Shown: in pieces, positions 1 to 7,525 of the stretch
How positions within the stretch are numbered: the stretch's first letter is position 1
How the letters are laid out: each line of letters opens with the position of its first letter
DNA from: Dehalococcoidia bacterium
Lineage (GTDB): Bacteria; Chloroflexota; Dehalococcoidia; Lucifugimonadales; UBA3495
Direction: 5' to 3'
NCBI GenBank assembly: GCA_022827095.1
Contig: JAJDTP010000021.1
Location: 194,771-258,770 of the forward strand
Length of the DNA: 64,000 nucleotides
Position numbers and translations under genes: made by a program
The notes under the pieces: model-generated
Told to the model about the DNA's origin: nothing
Databases searched by the model: none
The model's input: the letters and a program-made list of their open reading frames with translations, nothing else

Positions 1-209
1 CCCGGCAACAACGTTCGCGTCTCCATTCGCCCGACACCAGGCACGTCGATAGGGTCCAGAAACGCCAAACTGGCCCAAGATAGCGAAAATTGCCCGGATT
101 CGGTTTCCGCCTTCCTAGCGTTCAGCGTCGTGGTATGCCAAAATAAGCACGTAACCAGGGGCGTTCTAAAATAATATAAAAAACTTTTAGGACTGTTCTT
201 TGGCTGCGC

Positions 210-238
210 TTGACAATCGTCCAATTCGTCAGTAGTGT
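210..238 (+). promoter_or_regulatory. candidate sigma70 promoter for the small HTH gene
   Basis: A perfect TTGACA lies at 210-215. With a 17-base spacer the -10 position (233-238) reads TAGTGT, which matches only three of six consensus bases. The stretch just upstream (about 160-190) is A/T-rich in an otherwise GC-rich sequence, as an UP element would be. The distance to the ATG at 331 leaves a leader of roughly 85 bases. No gene is seen in 1-209. Confidence 0.4.
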
Positions 239-330
239 AACGTCACGCTGACTTCGGTAACCGAAAAATGGGGTACCAGCCCTGTCGATTAGCGAATGTA
301 CAAAAATTGGTACACCGTCGGAGGTGGATC

Positions 331-555
331 ATGGCACGCAAAACCAAGCTGATGCTTCGCGTAGAAAAGGAATTCGACCAGCCCCTCGAGCGCCTGCTCC
401 CGGAACTGGTCAACGACCAGGGGCTGACCGCAACGGCCGACACCTTGGGCGTCAGCAAGGCGACGCTCGGCTACTGGATGCTGAAGATGGGCATCAACGT
501 CAAGCGCGTGGCGTTGGCACCCGGTGAAATCCTGGAAGTCAAGCGCGTCAACTAA
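331..555 (+). CDS. small helix-turn-helix-like protein, 74 aa
   Basis: I do not recognise a named family. The ATG at 331 is preceded by a strong GGAGGTGG site (320-327), so it is preferred over the upstream ATG at 268. The middle of the protein (about residues 28-50, LTATADTLGVSKATLGYWML) has the spacing of a homeodomain-like or Fis-like helix-turn-helix: a short helix, a turn around LGVS, and a recognition helix. The basic start (MARKTKLMLR) and the beta-rich C-terminus (GEILEVKRV) fit a small DNA-binding regulator. It probably acts as a dimer on DNA, but no target is visible. The gene stands alone, and the DNA behind it is unusually rich in inverted repeats. Confidence 0.7.
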   Translation: MARKTKLMLRVEKEFDQPLERLLPELVNDQGLTATADTLGVSKATLGYWMLKMGINVKRVALAPGEILEVKRVN

Positions 556-604
556 TCGCAGCCCACGTCGCGGAGCGCGCCTAGAGTTCGCCCGTGACGC
601 AGGT

Positions 605-760
605 GACACGCCACCGGCCCACAGGCGAGCGGGTCGAAGGCGCACGGTTCCTCACGTGAGTGAGGGACAGCGGAACCCCCCGGCCGGTGGCAGATGGTCG
701 GGGCGTTTTGCTGCCTGGTTCAGGCTGCGAACTGCTCGGATGGCCCCAGACCGATGACCT
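605..760 (+). ncRNA. candidate structured RNA, family unknown
   Basis: This gene-free stretch between the HTH gene and the acetamidase contains nested perfect inverted repeats. A 10-bp helix pairs 610-619 with 682-691. Inside it, 650-655 pairs with 660-665 around a GTGA (GNRA-type) tetraloop, extended by 646-649 with 674-677. A second domain pairs 696-704 with 743-752 through one bulged base and encloses a small hairpin (713-717 with 721-725). The GNRA loop favours the + strand. I compared it by eye with SRP RNA, tmRNA and RNase P signatures and saw none of them. It could be a 3' UTR element or an independent RNA. Confidence 0.3.
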
Positions 761-775
761 GTAGTGGATCGGGCA

Positions 776-800
776 CGAAAAAGACGCCCCGGTCGGGGCG
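776..800 (-). terminator. Rho-independent terminator after the acetamidase gene
   Basis: A stem CGCCCC/GGGGCG (785-790 with 795-800, loop 791-794) is followed on the minus strand by a run of five T (778-782 on the plus strand as A). It sits about 30 bases past the stop of the minus-strand acetamidase gene. Confidence 0.65.
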
Positions 801-830
801 CCCCAAGTAAGCCGCACGAGTGCGGACGGG

Positions 831-1943
831 TCATCCGCTAAAAATGTTCTCGGGTAGGAAAGCGGACACCGTGACGTTGGGCAGGTCCACAATGTTGCTG
901 ACACGGAGATCCACGACCACACTACAGATTATGTAGGCTTGTTCAGCGGTCCAGCCGCGCTCCTGCAACAATGCGATCATGTTGAGCAGAGCGTTCCGAG
1001 CAGCCAACGACAGGCTGTCTTCGCCCTCCTGGGTTCCATCCGCGCGGATGGGATAACCGATGGTGGCGGTGAAATTGCGGGGCGCGGCCCATTCAGGTGG
1101 GAGGAAGTAGCCGGGATGCGAGTAACGGGGGAAGGTTATGTTATGCCGGGCGGCCTCGCCCTTGTGGATGGCAAAACGCACGGCCGCGGTTGCGCCCATT
1201 TCGATGGCCGTGATGCAGACCTCTCCATCGCCCTGGGCGAAGTGGCCGTCGCCGGCGGAGTAGAGGCCGCCGGGCACGGCTACGGGGATGAACAGGCGCG
1301 AACCCGTGGTTAGCTGCTTGGCGTCGACGTTGCCGCAGTTTTCGCGGGGCGGGATGGTGCGCAGTCCCTCGTTGGCGATCCGGCCACCGGCGGGCACGGC
1401 ATCCTCAGGATCGGGCGGAGCCGCCGTACCGCCCCGGCGGACGTAATCGGCCTCACGGGCGGCCCAGGCGGCCATCTGCGCATGGGAGGGCGCCAAACCG
1501 GCGGTGCCCATGAAGGAGCCGTCGGGGATGCAGACTCCGGGGATCTGCGCTGAGGTTGCCCAACCGTCCGCGATGTCCCAATGGACGAGGTAGGGATCAG
1601 TGAACACGTCCCGGAGGAAGCCGGCACCGGGACGATTCCGGGTCCAGCCGCGAGGCTGAGCGGTTATGTCAAGGTACTCAATTTCCAGGAGGTCGCCCGG
1701 CTCCGTTCCCTTGACGTAGACCGGGCCGGTGAGGGGGTGTCCGACCTTGGCATCGAGGCCGGCGAGGTCGGCGCCGGTCATGTCGGGCTGGATCTGGGAG
1801 TCGGAGGCGTCGCGGGTTTCGAGGACGACCTCTTCGCCGGGATCGACTTCCACGATGGGCGGGATGTCCGGGTGCCAACGGTTGTGGCCGAATTGGGGTT
1901 CTTCCTTGAGGCGCTTGGCGCGGTCGATGGCGATGGATTGCAT
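831..1943 (-). CDS. acetamidase/formamidase family protein
   Basis: Member of the FmdA/AmdA family, cytoplasmic metal-dependent enzymes that hydrolyse short amides to ammonia and the acid. At 370 aa it is close to the usual size. Family signatures are clear: an N-terminal beta sandwich starting with HNRWHPDIPP, the motif PPRENCGNVDAKQL (about residues 199-212) and GDGHFAQGDGEVCITAIEMG (about 232-251), which carries the metal and catalytic His/Asp/Glu residues. GGAGGG precedes the ATG. The gene is single, with its own candidate promoter and terminator. The exact amide substrate cannot be read from the sequence. Confidence 0.88.
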   Translation of the reverse strand: MQSIAIDRAKRLKEEPQFGHNRWHPDIPPIVEVDPGEEVVLETRDASDSQIQPDMTGADLAGLDAKVGHPLTGPVYVKGTEPGDLLEIEYLDITAQPRGWTRNRPGAGFLRDVFTDPYLVHWDIADGWATSAQIPGVCIPDGSFMGTAGLAPSHAQMAAWAAREADYVRRGGTAAPPDPEDAVPAGGRIANEGLRTIPPRENCGNVDAKQLTTGSRLFIPVAVPGGLYSAGDGHFAQGDGEVCITAIEMGATAAVRFAIHKGEAARHNITFPRYSHPGYFLPPEWAAPRNFTATIGYPIRADGTQEGEDSLSLAARNALLNMIALLQERGWTAEQAYIICSVVVDLRVSNIVDLPNVTVSAFLPENIFSG

Positions 1944-1984
1944 TGGGTTCCCTCCGATTCGATGTCTGCCAATTGGGTTCAGAC

Positions 1985-2014
1985 ATTATGACCGGTGGAA
2001 GCACCCGCCGCCAA
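1985..2014 (-). promoter_or_regulatory. candidate promoter of the acetamidase gene
   Basis: Read on the minus strand, TTGGCG (2009-2014) and CATAAT (1985-1990) are separated by 18 bases. The -10 matches five of six consensus bases and the -35 four of six. Transcription would begin near 1978, about 35 bases before the ATG. Confidence 0.4.
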
Positions 2015-2020
2015 TTGGGA

Positions 2021-2380
2021 CTATGAGAAGCGTTTTTGCCGGCGACGGTTCCAAGTCAGGCAAATCCGCCAAGTGGCGGCTGATCCCGCTGCTCCGACTA
2101 TTGCGCTCACTATGACATTGGTGGCGATAAGAACCTCGTCACCGACGTTGAAGAAAATCACCGGTACGCTCAGTACCACGCACAGACCGTAGGCCGGGAT
2201 GGCCATACCAATCCCCAGCATGATCGCGGCGAACGAGTTGAGATAAGCCATGGCGCGGGCGCACAGGACTCCTGCAATGATGCTGGGCAGGGAGGCCAGC
2301 AAGCACACCGAGGAGAAGATCATCAAAACGGCGGCGATGAAACCGTCGAATTGAGGGCCGAACGCGGGCACGAAATTCAT
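2021..2380 (-). CDS. small membrane protein, 119 aa, unknown function
   Basis: I do not recognise the family. The ATG at 2380 is preferred because the open frame upstream of it reads as non-coding, but there is no convincing ribosome site. The product is hydrophobic, with about three to four membrane segments (near residues 12-38, 45-75 and 82-105) and a positively charged tail (WNRRRQKRFS), which predicts a cytoplasmic C-terminus. It is encoded on the same strand as its neighbours but separated from both by gaps. The coding character is fair, not certain. Confidence 0.5.
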   Translation of the reverse strand: MNFVPAFGPQFDGFIAAVLMIFSSVCLLASLPSIIAGVLCARAMAYLNSFAAIMLGIGMAIPAYGLCVVLSVPVIFFNVGDEVLIATNVIVSAIVGAAGSAATWRICLTWNRRRQKRFS

Positions 2381-2450
2381 CGCGGCTTCGGAGCGTATCG
2401 GGACGGCCGGGTTGGTAAAACCCCGCCATGGTCCCACGGTTGCGGTGGGC

Positions 2451-2503
2451 CAGGGCGAATGAATATTCGGCCCTTCACGTGTGAGGCGAGGGTGATCACC
2501 CTC
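2451..2503. repeat. dispersed hairpin plus 16-bp palindrome
   Basis: At 2451-2472 there is a degenerate copy of the GGGCGAAT...ATTCGCCC hairpin that also occurs intact at 9305-9330 and 61418-61442. It is followed at 2488-2503 by a perfect palindrome centred on GATC (GAGGGTGATCACCCTC). The segment 2381-2593 holds no gene that I can support. Confidence 0.5.
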
Positions 2504-2593
2504 CCCCTCCAAAGGCGGACTTGCCGCCCGTTCAGGGAGAGGGGAATGTCTAGAGGTTGATCCTTCGACTGGCTCGGGATGAGCGGCGGTTGA

Positions 2594-4276
2594 TCAGAGG
2601 GACCAGTCGTCGGGGAATTCGGGGGTGGGCAGGGGGCGGATCATGACCTCGACGAGGGCGGACTGGCCTTCTTCGGTGGCGCGGATGGCGCGCTGGAAGG
2701 CAGGGCGAATGTCCTCCGGATTGTCGACGCGCTCGGAGTAGCAGCCGAGGCCATTGGCGACGACGCTGAAGTTGCCGCCCAGCACGGCCATCTCCGGGGG
2801 CGTGCCATTGGGGTCTTCCATGCCCATCATGCCGCCGCCGGTGCCGCCGTTGTTGATGACGACGGTGAGGATGGGCAGGCCCATGCGGGAGGCGGTCTCC
2901 AGGTCCATGCCGGTCATGCCGAAGGAGGCGTCGCCGAGGACGTGGACGACCAGGTGGTCGGGGCGGCCGAGCTTGGTGCCGATGGCCGCACCGACGGACC
3001 AACCCATGGCGGCCATGCCACCCATGGCGACGAAGTTGCGAGGTCGGGTGGTCGTCCAGAAGGGGACCACGTAGCCGCGGCTACCGCCGGCGTCGTGGAG
3101 GGCGATGGTGCGGTCGGGGTCGATGAGCTGCTGCAGCTCGTGGACGACGCGATAGCCGTTGGTGGGGGTATCGGGGTCGGTGAAGCGGGGCATCCACTCG
3201 GCCTCAGCCTTATCGTGGCAGGCGCGGATTTCGTCGACGATTTCCTGCTTCATGCCCCCGCCGCTGGAGCCGATGCGTTGGCGCACGGCGTCGATGATGG
3301 CGCGGAGGGCGAGCTTGGCGTCGGCAAGCATGGGGAGGTCAACCTGGTAGGTCTTGTTGAGGTCAGCGGGGTCGGCATTGATATGGATGATGCTGACGCC
3401 CTCGGGGATGGAGCGGCCGTCGGTGCCGTTGGGCTGGCGGAAGGAGTTGCCGACCGCCAGGACAACGTCGGCCTTGCGGTTGATCTGGATGGCGGCGCCG
3501 GAAGCATACCGGCTGCGGGGATAGACGCCGCCGCCCAGAGAGAGGGGATGGTTTTCCGGGAAGACGCCCTTGCCCATGATGGTACTGGCGACGGGCATGG
3601 AGAGCATTTCCGCGATCTCGAGGACCTCATCGGCGGCGCCGGCGCTGAGGGCGCCGCCACCGACGTTAAGGATGGGGAAGCTGGCGTTGACCAGCATGTC
3701 GGCAGCGCGCTGGACCTCGGCATCGGAGGGGCCGGCCTTGCCGGGGGTGCCCACCGGGGTGTAGGCGAGGGCAGACTCGTCGGCCTCGGCGGTGAGGACA
3801 TCCTGGTGCATTTCGAGGACGACCGGACCGGGTGAGCCGGAGCGCAGGGCGGTGAAGGCCCGGCGCATGACCTGGGGGATGTCCTGGACCCGAGTGAAGG
3901 CGCCGCGCCACTTGCAGAGGCCGTCGAAAATATTGGCGGAAACCTCCTGCTGCCATTCCTGGCCGAGGTTCCGCATGGGGTGCTGTCCCATGAGGAGCAG
4001 CACGGGGACGTTGTCGGCGTAACAGCCGGCGATGCCGGTGAGGCAGTTGGTGGCGCCGGGCCCGGTACCGGTCATGGCGACGCCGACCTCACCAGTGGCG
4101 CGGGCAAAGCCGTCAGCGATCTCGACGCCGAGGCGCTCGTGGCGAGCGGCAAAGGGCCGGATTGAGGAGGCGCGCAAGGGGCCCCAGAGGGGGGCGAGGC
4201 CGCCGCCGGCAAATCCGGATATGTAACGTACTCCTTCCTGTTCGAGAGCCCTAACAACGGCTTCGGATCCACGCAT
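2594..4276 (-). CDS. ThDP-dependent acetolactate synthase-like enzyme
   Basis: Thiamine-diphosphate enzyme of the IlvB/oxalyl-CoA decarboxylase superfamily, 560 aa, with three domains: pyrimidine-binding (about 1-170), central Rossmann-like (about 190-330) and diphosphate-binding (about 370-530). The catalytic Glu is E47 in AARHERLG. The Mg/ThDP motif is GDASFGMTG followed about 27 residues later by INNGG. Such enzymes decarboxylate or carboligate 2-oxoacids, and the substrate is not readable here. The ATG at 4276 is chosen because it has GAGGTG in front. A longer frame to 4405 would run through a dispersed repeat. It is not next to ilvC or ilvN, so branched-chain synthesis is not implied. 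Confidence 0.8.
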   Translation of the reverse strand: MRGSEAVVRALEQEGVRYISGFAGGGLAPLWGPLRASSIRPFAARHERLGVEIADGFARATGEVGVAMTGTGPGATNCLTGIAGCYADNVPVLLLMGQHPMRNLGQEWQQEVSANIFDGLCKWRGAFTRVQDIPQVMRRAFTALRSGSPGPVVLEMHQDVLTAEADESALAYTPVGTPGKAGPSDAEVQRAADMLVNASFPILNVGGGALSAGAADEVLEIAEMLSMPVASTIMGKGVFPENHPLSLGGGVYPRSRYASGAAIQINRKADVVLAVGNSFRQPNGTDGRSIPEGVSIIHINADPADLNKTYQVDLPMLADAKLALRAIIDAVRQRIGSSGGGMKQEIVDEIRACHDKAEAEWMPRFTDPDTPTNGYRVVHELQQLIDPDRTIALHDAGGSRGYVVPFWTTTRPRNFVAMGGMAAMGWSVGAAIGTKLGRPDHLVVHVLGDASFGMTGMDLETASRMGLPILTVVINNGGTGGGMMGMEDPNGTPPEMAVLGGNFSVVANGLGCYSERVDNPEDIRPAFQRAIRATEEGQSALVEVMIRPLPTPEFPDDWSL

Positions 4277-4325
4277 GGCTGCACCTCTAGTGGTTGGGCG
4301 GGCAACCGACATTCCGCCAGGGAAC

Positions 4326-4355
4326 GAGATTGCCACGCTGCGCTCGCAATGACAG
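4326..4355. repeat. dispersed GAGATTGCC...CGCAATGACA repeat
   Basis: One copy of a short hyphenated repeat whose ends read GAGATTGCC and CGCAATGACA. Related copies lie at 7411-7440, 7454-7483 and, in both orientations, within 50167-50326. All are intergenic. This one lies just upstream of the start of the ThDP enzyme gene. Confidence 0.65.
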
Positions 4356-4478
4356 CCACGGATTGGCCGTCCAATTTGCCGGGATGATAGGGCAGCGCGG
4401 GACATGGGTCAACCGGCGGTCATGGCAGGGATGGACAGGCTACACAGGAGCCAGAGTAGGAACGGAGTTTCGACGAAC

Positions 4479-4850
4479 TCAGGTTGCAGCAGAGTCGAGG
4501 ATTATGTTTACCAGGGTTTCGACATCTGGGAGGTAGCCGTCCAGGTGTTTCTGCTCCATCCAGTCATTGTAGAAGTTGGAATGGCAAGACTCCGCGACGC
4601 CGAAAGTGGCCCGGACGAAGGGGTTGTCCAGCCTTTCGGCCAGCTCAAAGACGGCGTGACGGCGGTGAGCGTACTTGCCGTGGGGTAGTTCCCGGGTCTC
4701 GCAATAGGCTTTCAGGGCTTGGCTGGTGGCGCCCCAAAGCTTCTCTGAACCCTGCACGGTGTCGCCGGCTGCGATTTCCCGCCGGGCATCTTCGAGCAAC
4801 TGACGGGCCAGGCGGGCGTGTTTGTCTGCGGTGGATTCTGAGTTGGTCAT
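4479..4850 (-). CDS. PaREP1/HEPN-like protein
   Basis: A 123-aa all-helical protein resembling the PaREP1 branch of the HEPN superfamily. The recognisable part is SEKLWGATSQALKAYCETRE (about residues 35-54), followed by HRRHAVFELAERL, which looks like the arginine/histidine-bearing helix of HEPN proteins. HEPN proteins are commonly RNases or their nucleic-acid-binding relatives and often form toxin pairs, but no nucleotidyltransferase partner is adjacent. It is read as a single gene. Family placement is by pattern recognition only. Confidence 0.6.
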   Translation of the reverse strand: MTNSESTADKHARLARQLLEDARREIAAGDTVQGSEKLWGATSQALKAYCETRELPHGKYAHRRHAVFELAERLDNPFVRATFGVAESCHSNFYNDWMEQKHLDGYLPDVETLVNIILDSAAT

Positions 4851-5633
4851 GGCTGTTCACATGGCTCCAGTCGGTCGCCCTGATGTTAAAGCGGGCCATC
4901 GACGGGGTCAACCAACAGGTTGTCGCCTGGACGAACGGGATGGCTGGGATTGCCGCAGCCGGGGTGGTGGATGCCTGCTTTCGCACGCATGACGGTCAAT
5001 TGGTCCCTGAGACACGCCGTCTGACGAAGGCGGTACTCAGAGGACGATGGAGCGCCGGCAAGGGACAGGCGATGACCACTGCCGACGCGGGAACTCAGAC
5101 TGATTTTGCGATGGGATGCCTCCGGGATTTTGATGATGCAGGCGATGGATTTGCGGGTGGTGACCAGGTCTCGAAGCGGTTATCAGCCCCACGGCCGGGG
5201 GTGTTGCGCTGTGCTTTTTGCTCTCATTGTCCGTGCCCACGGCACGGCGGGCTGTGGCGGGCCCGGTGGCCGGACGACTGCCCTGGGTAAATTGATCAGA
5301 GACAGTCTCCCTTGACGCCGTTTAGCGACTTGGATGCTGATCTGGGTGGCCGTATTCGCTTGAGACCTGGTCGGGATATGGATCTCTCGCCTGCACGGTT
5401 ATGATAGCACAGGCGTTCGCAGGTTCGCAGTGCGGGGGTGTCAGATGATCAGCGATGCGGATTTGGAGCGAGCCTTGCCGCCGTGCATGGAGGGCTCACG
5501 GACGCGATTCACAGAGAGGGAGAGCGATGTGAACGATTGGACAATCAAGGCCACCGAGGTTTTGCCGCCCATTGTTGCCAGCACCGTGCGGGTCCAACGA
5601 ACCTGTTGCTGAGGCGGAAACGATTCGGTCGGC
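4851..5633. other. 783-base region without a supportable gene
   Basis: Open frames here are short and do not look like protein. Around 4967-4997 there is a decayed copy of the repeat seen at 43135 (GCCTGCTTTCGC...CATGACGG). The rest shows no clear promoter, terminator or RNA. It may be degraded sequence between the HEPN-like gene and the restriction-modification pair. Confidence 0.5.
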
Positions 5634-6245
5634 CTATGGCGCGACGCCGACCAGGACCAGCGGGACGGATGGGACACCCCGGCCCTGACGAACGACGTTC
5701 ATCAGGTCACGCTCGAAGTACGGTACGCCTGAGGACATTTCCCGTTCCAACTCCTTCATAGGCAGGATCTCGATTCCCACGTCGATGATTTCCGCGACGT
5801 AAAAACTCAGATGCTTGACAAAAAGATCGTGGGCTACAAAAGCATATTTGCCGAATTGGATTTCGATGGCCACCCGATCCTTCAGATAATCGGTTTGGTT
5901 GTACGAGAGGATGGGTTCGTAGCCAGAGGACTCAATCCGGTCCTTTTGTTCCGCTTCGGTGAGATCGTAGATGCCACGCAGCAATTTCTCGTCGGGAGCA
6001 ACGTAGAACGAATTCCGGCGTTCGCCCCAATCCGTGGCTTTGAACTCCGCTTTGAAGGCGTCATTCATGTCCCTAGGTGAATACAAAAGCCGGCCGCGCA
6101 TCGTGCGTTCGCGGGAAACTTTGGTCCGGCACGCTTCGGCGTCCACCGAAGCTATTACCTGCTTGACCTCTTCCCAAAGCCGAGGGCGGTGAACCAGCAG
6201 AAATTCTTCGCCGTTCAAGTGGGAATAGAGGGATTTGATCTGCAT
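5634..6245 (-). CDS. BglII/BstYI-family type II restriction endonuclease
   Basis: A 203-aa protein whose C-terminal half carries the BglII-family catalytic block: an Asp (in QTDYLKD), eight residues, then EIQFGKYAF. This gives the D-x8-E-x-Q arrangement that in BglII coordinates metal and cleaves DNA. BglII-family enzymes cut sequences with a GATC core (AGATCT, RGATCY), so a related target is expected, though this is inferred. The ATG overlaps the stop of the upstream methyltransferase as TGATG, so the two are translationally coupled. Methyltransferase-first order protects the host. The last residues may differ from BglII, but the length is close to the usual 200-220 aa. Confidence 0.8.
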   Translation of the reverse strand: MQIKSLYSHLNGEEFLLVHRPRLWEEVKQVIASVDAEACRTKVSRERTMRGRLLYSPRDMNDAFKAEFKATDWGERRNSFYVAPDEKLLRGIYDLTEAEQKDRIESSGYEPILSYNQTDYLKDRVAIEIQFGKYAFVAHDLFVKHLSFYVAEIIDVGIEILPMKELEREMSSGVPYFERDLMNVVRQGRGVPSVPLVLVGVAP

Positions 6246-7243
6246 CAATTCCCGCCGTTGGGCAGGCTTGGGTCGTAAATCGGCTTTCCCATGGGACGTG
6301 TTTTCAACCGGCCGACACGCAGGTCGTGAATTCGGTCGGCCGCAATGTTCACGTATTCGTCCACATTGTCGCAGCCCAATCCGATGCGGCCGTGCATCAA
6401 CGCCGCGATAACGGAAGACCCCACGCCCATAAACGGGTCGAAAACCCGATCGCCGGGCTCGGTCAACGCCAACACCAGCCGCTCGACCAGTTCCACCGGG
6501 AATTGACACGGGTGGACAGTTTTTTCCGGGTGGTTGTGTTTCACGTTGGGAAATTCCCACACATCGCTGGGGTTTTTACCCTTGGGGTTTCCAGACAGCC
6601 GGCCGATATTGGGACCTTTGAAATGCCGCTTGTTGGGGTACTTGGACGGCACCCTAATGGGGTCCAAGTTCCAGGTGTAATCGTCCGACTTGGTCCACCA
6701 ATTGACTGTCTCGTACCTGCCGGAGAGACGTTTTGAACTGTGCAGCCCATGCCCGAAATGCCAAACTATCCGGTTGCGGAGTTTGAGTCCCAGTCGTTTG
6801 AACATCGGATAGAAGATCGTGTCCAGTGGGATTATTTCTCCCCGGTCCACGTAATTTCCGACCTGCCAGCATATCGACCCCTGGCTATGCAGTACGCGGA
6901 CGCACTCGCTCACCACCAGTTCCTGGTTGCCCAGGTACTCCTCAATCGAGGTCCTGGACTCGTACGACTTGCCAAGATTGTAAGGCGGGGACGACACCAC
7001 CAGATTGATGCTGCCGTCGGGCAGACTCCGGGCGAACGAGAGTGCATCGTCGCAGGCGATCAGCGACTCATCGTCGACAAAGGAACGGCCTGGAGTATCC
7101 GGCAAATCTACAAGCGCCGGCTGGTACTCTCCGTCCGCGCCTGGCATAGATTGGGGCATAACGCCGGAATGGTAGCGGGTCTGATGGTTCATAGGATGTG
7201 ACGTCAAGCCGGCGTGTCCAATTATGGAAACTGCCAGCAGCAT
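6245..7243 (-). CDS. beta-class DNA methyltransferase, probably N4-cytosine
   Basis: The motif order is that of beta-class enzymes: the catalytic motif first (VVSSPPYNLGKSYE, about residues 83-96) and the S-adenosylmethionine motif last (DPFMGVGSSVIAAL, about 268-281). SPPY rather than DPPY favours N4-cytosine methylation, as in the BglII and BamHI modification enzymes. It overlaps by one base with the endonuclease gene and forms the protective half of that type II system. The start is uncertain: ATGs at 7243, 7192 and 7159 all lack a good ribosome site, and the conserved part begins after about residue 50. A weak -10 (TAGTAT, 7272-7277 on the opposite strand) would suit the 7243 start. Confidence 0.85.
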   Translation of the reverse strand: MLLAVSIIGHAGLTSHPMNHQTRYHSGVMPQSMPGADGEYQPALVDLPDTPGRSFVDDESLIACDDALSFARSLPDGSINLVVSSPPYNLGKSYESRTSIEEYLGNQELVVSECVRVLHSQGSICWQVGNYVDRGEIIPLDTIFYPMFKRLGLKLRNRIVWHFGHGLHSSKRLSGRYETVNWWTKSDDYTWNLDPIRVPSKYPNKRHFKGPNIGRLSGNPKGKNPSDVWEFPNVKHNHPEKTVHPCQFPVELVERLVLALTEPGDRVFDPFMGVGSSVIAALMHGRIGLGCDNVDEYVNIAADRIHDLRVGRLKTRPMGKPIYDPSLPNGGN

Positions 7244-7410
7244 CGAACCGGAAATCAGCTTCTATGGAGCGATACTATCATTCCATGTCCGGCTCAACAA
7301 CACGCTGCTGTCAGATGATACACGGAGACGGGGTTTGTTGACCGGCCGGCGGGCGGTGGGTATTATCGCGGCAATTGGCCCTGATCTGCCGGGGTGTGCG
7401 CGGAACCCAC

Positions 7411-7483
7411 GAGATTGCCGCACTTCGCTCGCGATGACAGGTGGCGAGGCTGGCGAGATCGCTGCGCTTCGCTCGCAATGACA
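7411..7483. repeat. two direct copies of the GAGATTGCC...CGCAATGACA repeat
   Basis: Copies at 7411-7440 and 7454-7483 lie head to tail, with interiors rich in GCTTCGCTCGC. They fill part of the 282-base gap between the methyltransferase start and the next ThDP gene. No other feature is seen in that gap. Confidence 0.7.
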
Positions 7484-7525
7484 ACGACCTCACCCTTTTA
7501 GTGACGATTTCACTGGAGAAGTACC

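Noticed and set aside
605-760. Assignment of the structured region to SRP RNA, tmRNA or RNase P
   Set aside because: None of their conserved core sequences (for example GGTCAGG...GGAAGCAGCC or GAGGAAAGTC) is found on either strand.
4484-5290. 268-codon + strand frame over the HEPN-like gene and the gap behind it
   Set aside because: The first part is antisense to a recognisable gene, and the second part has no family-like sequence or ribosome site.
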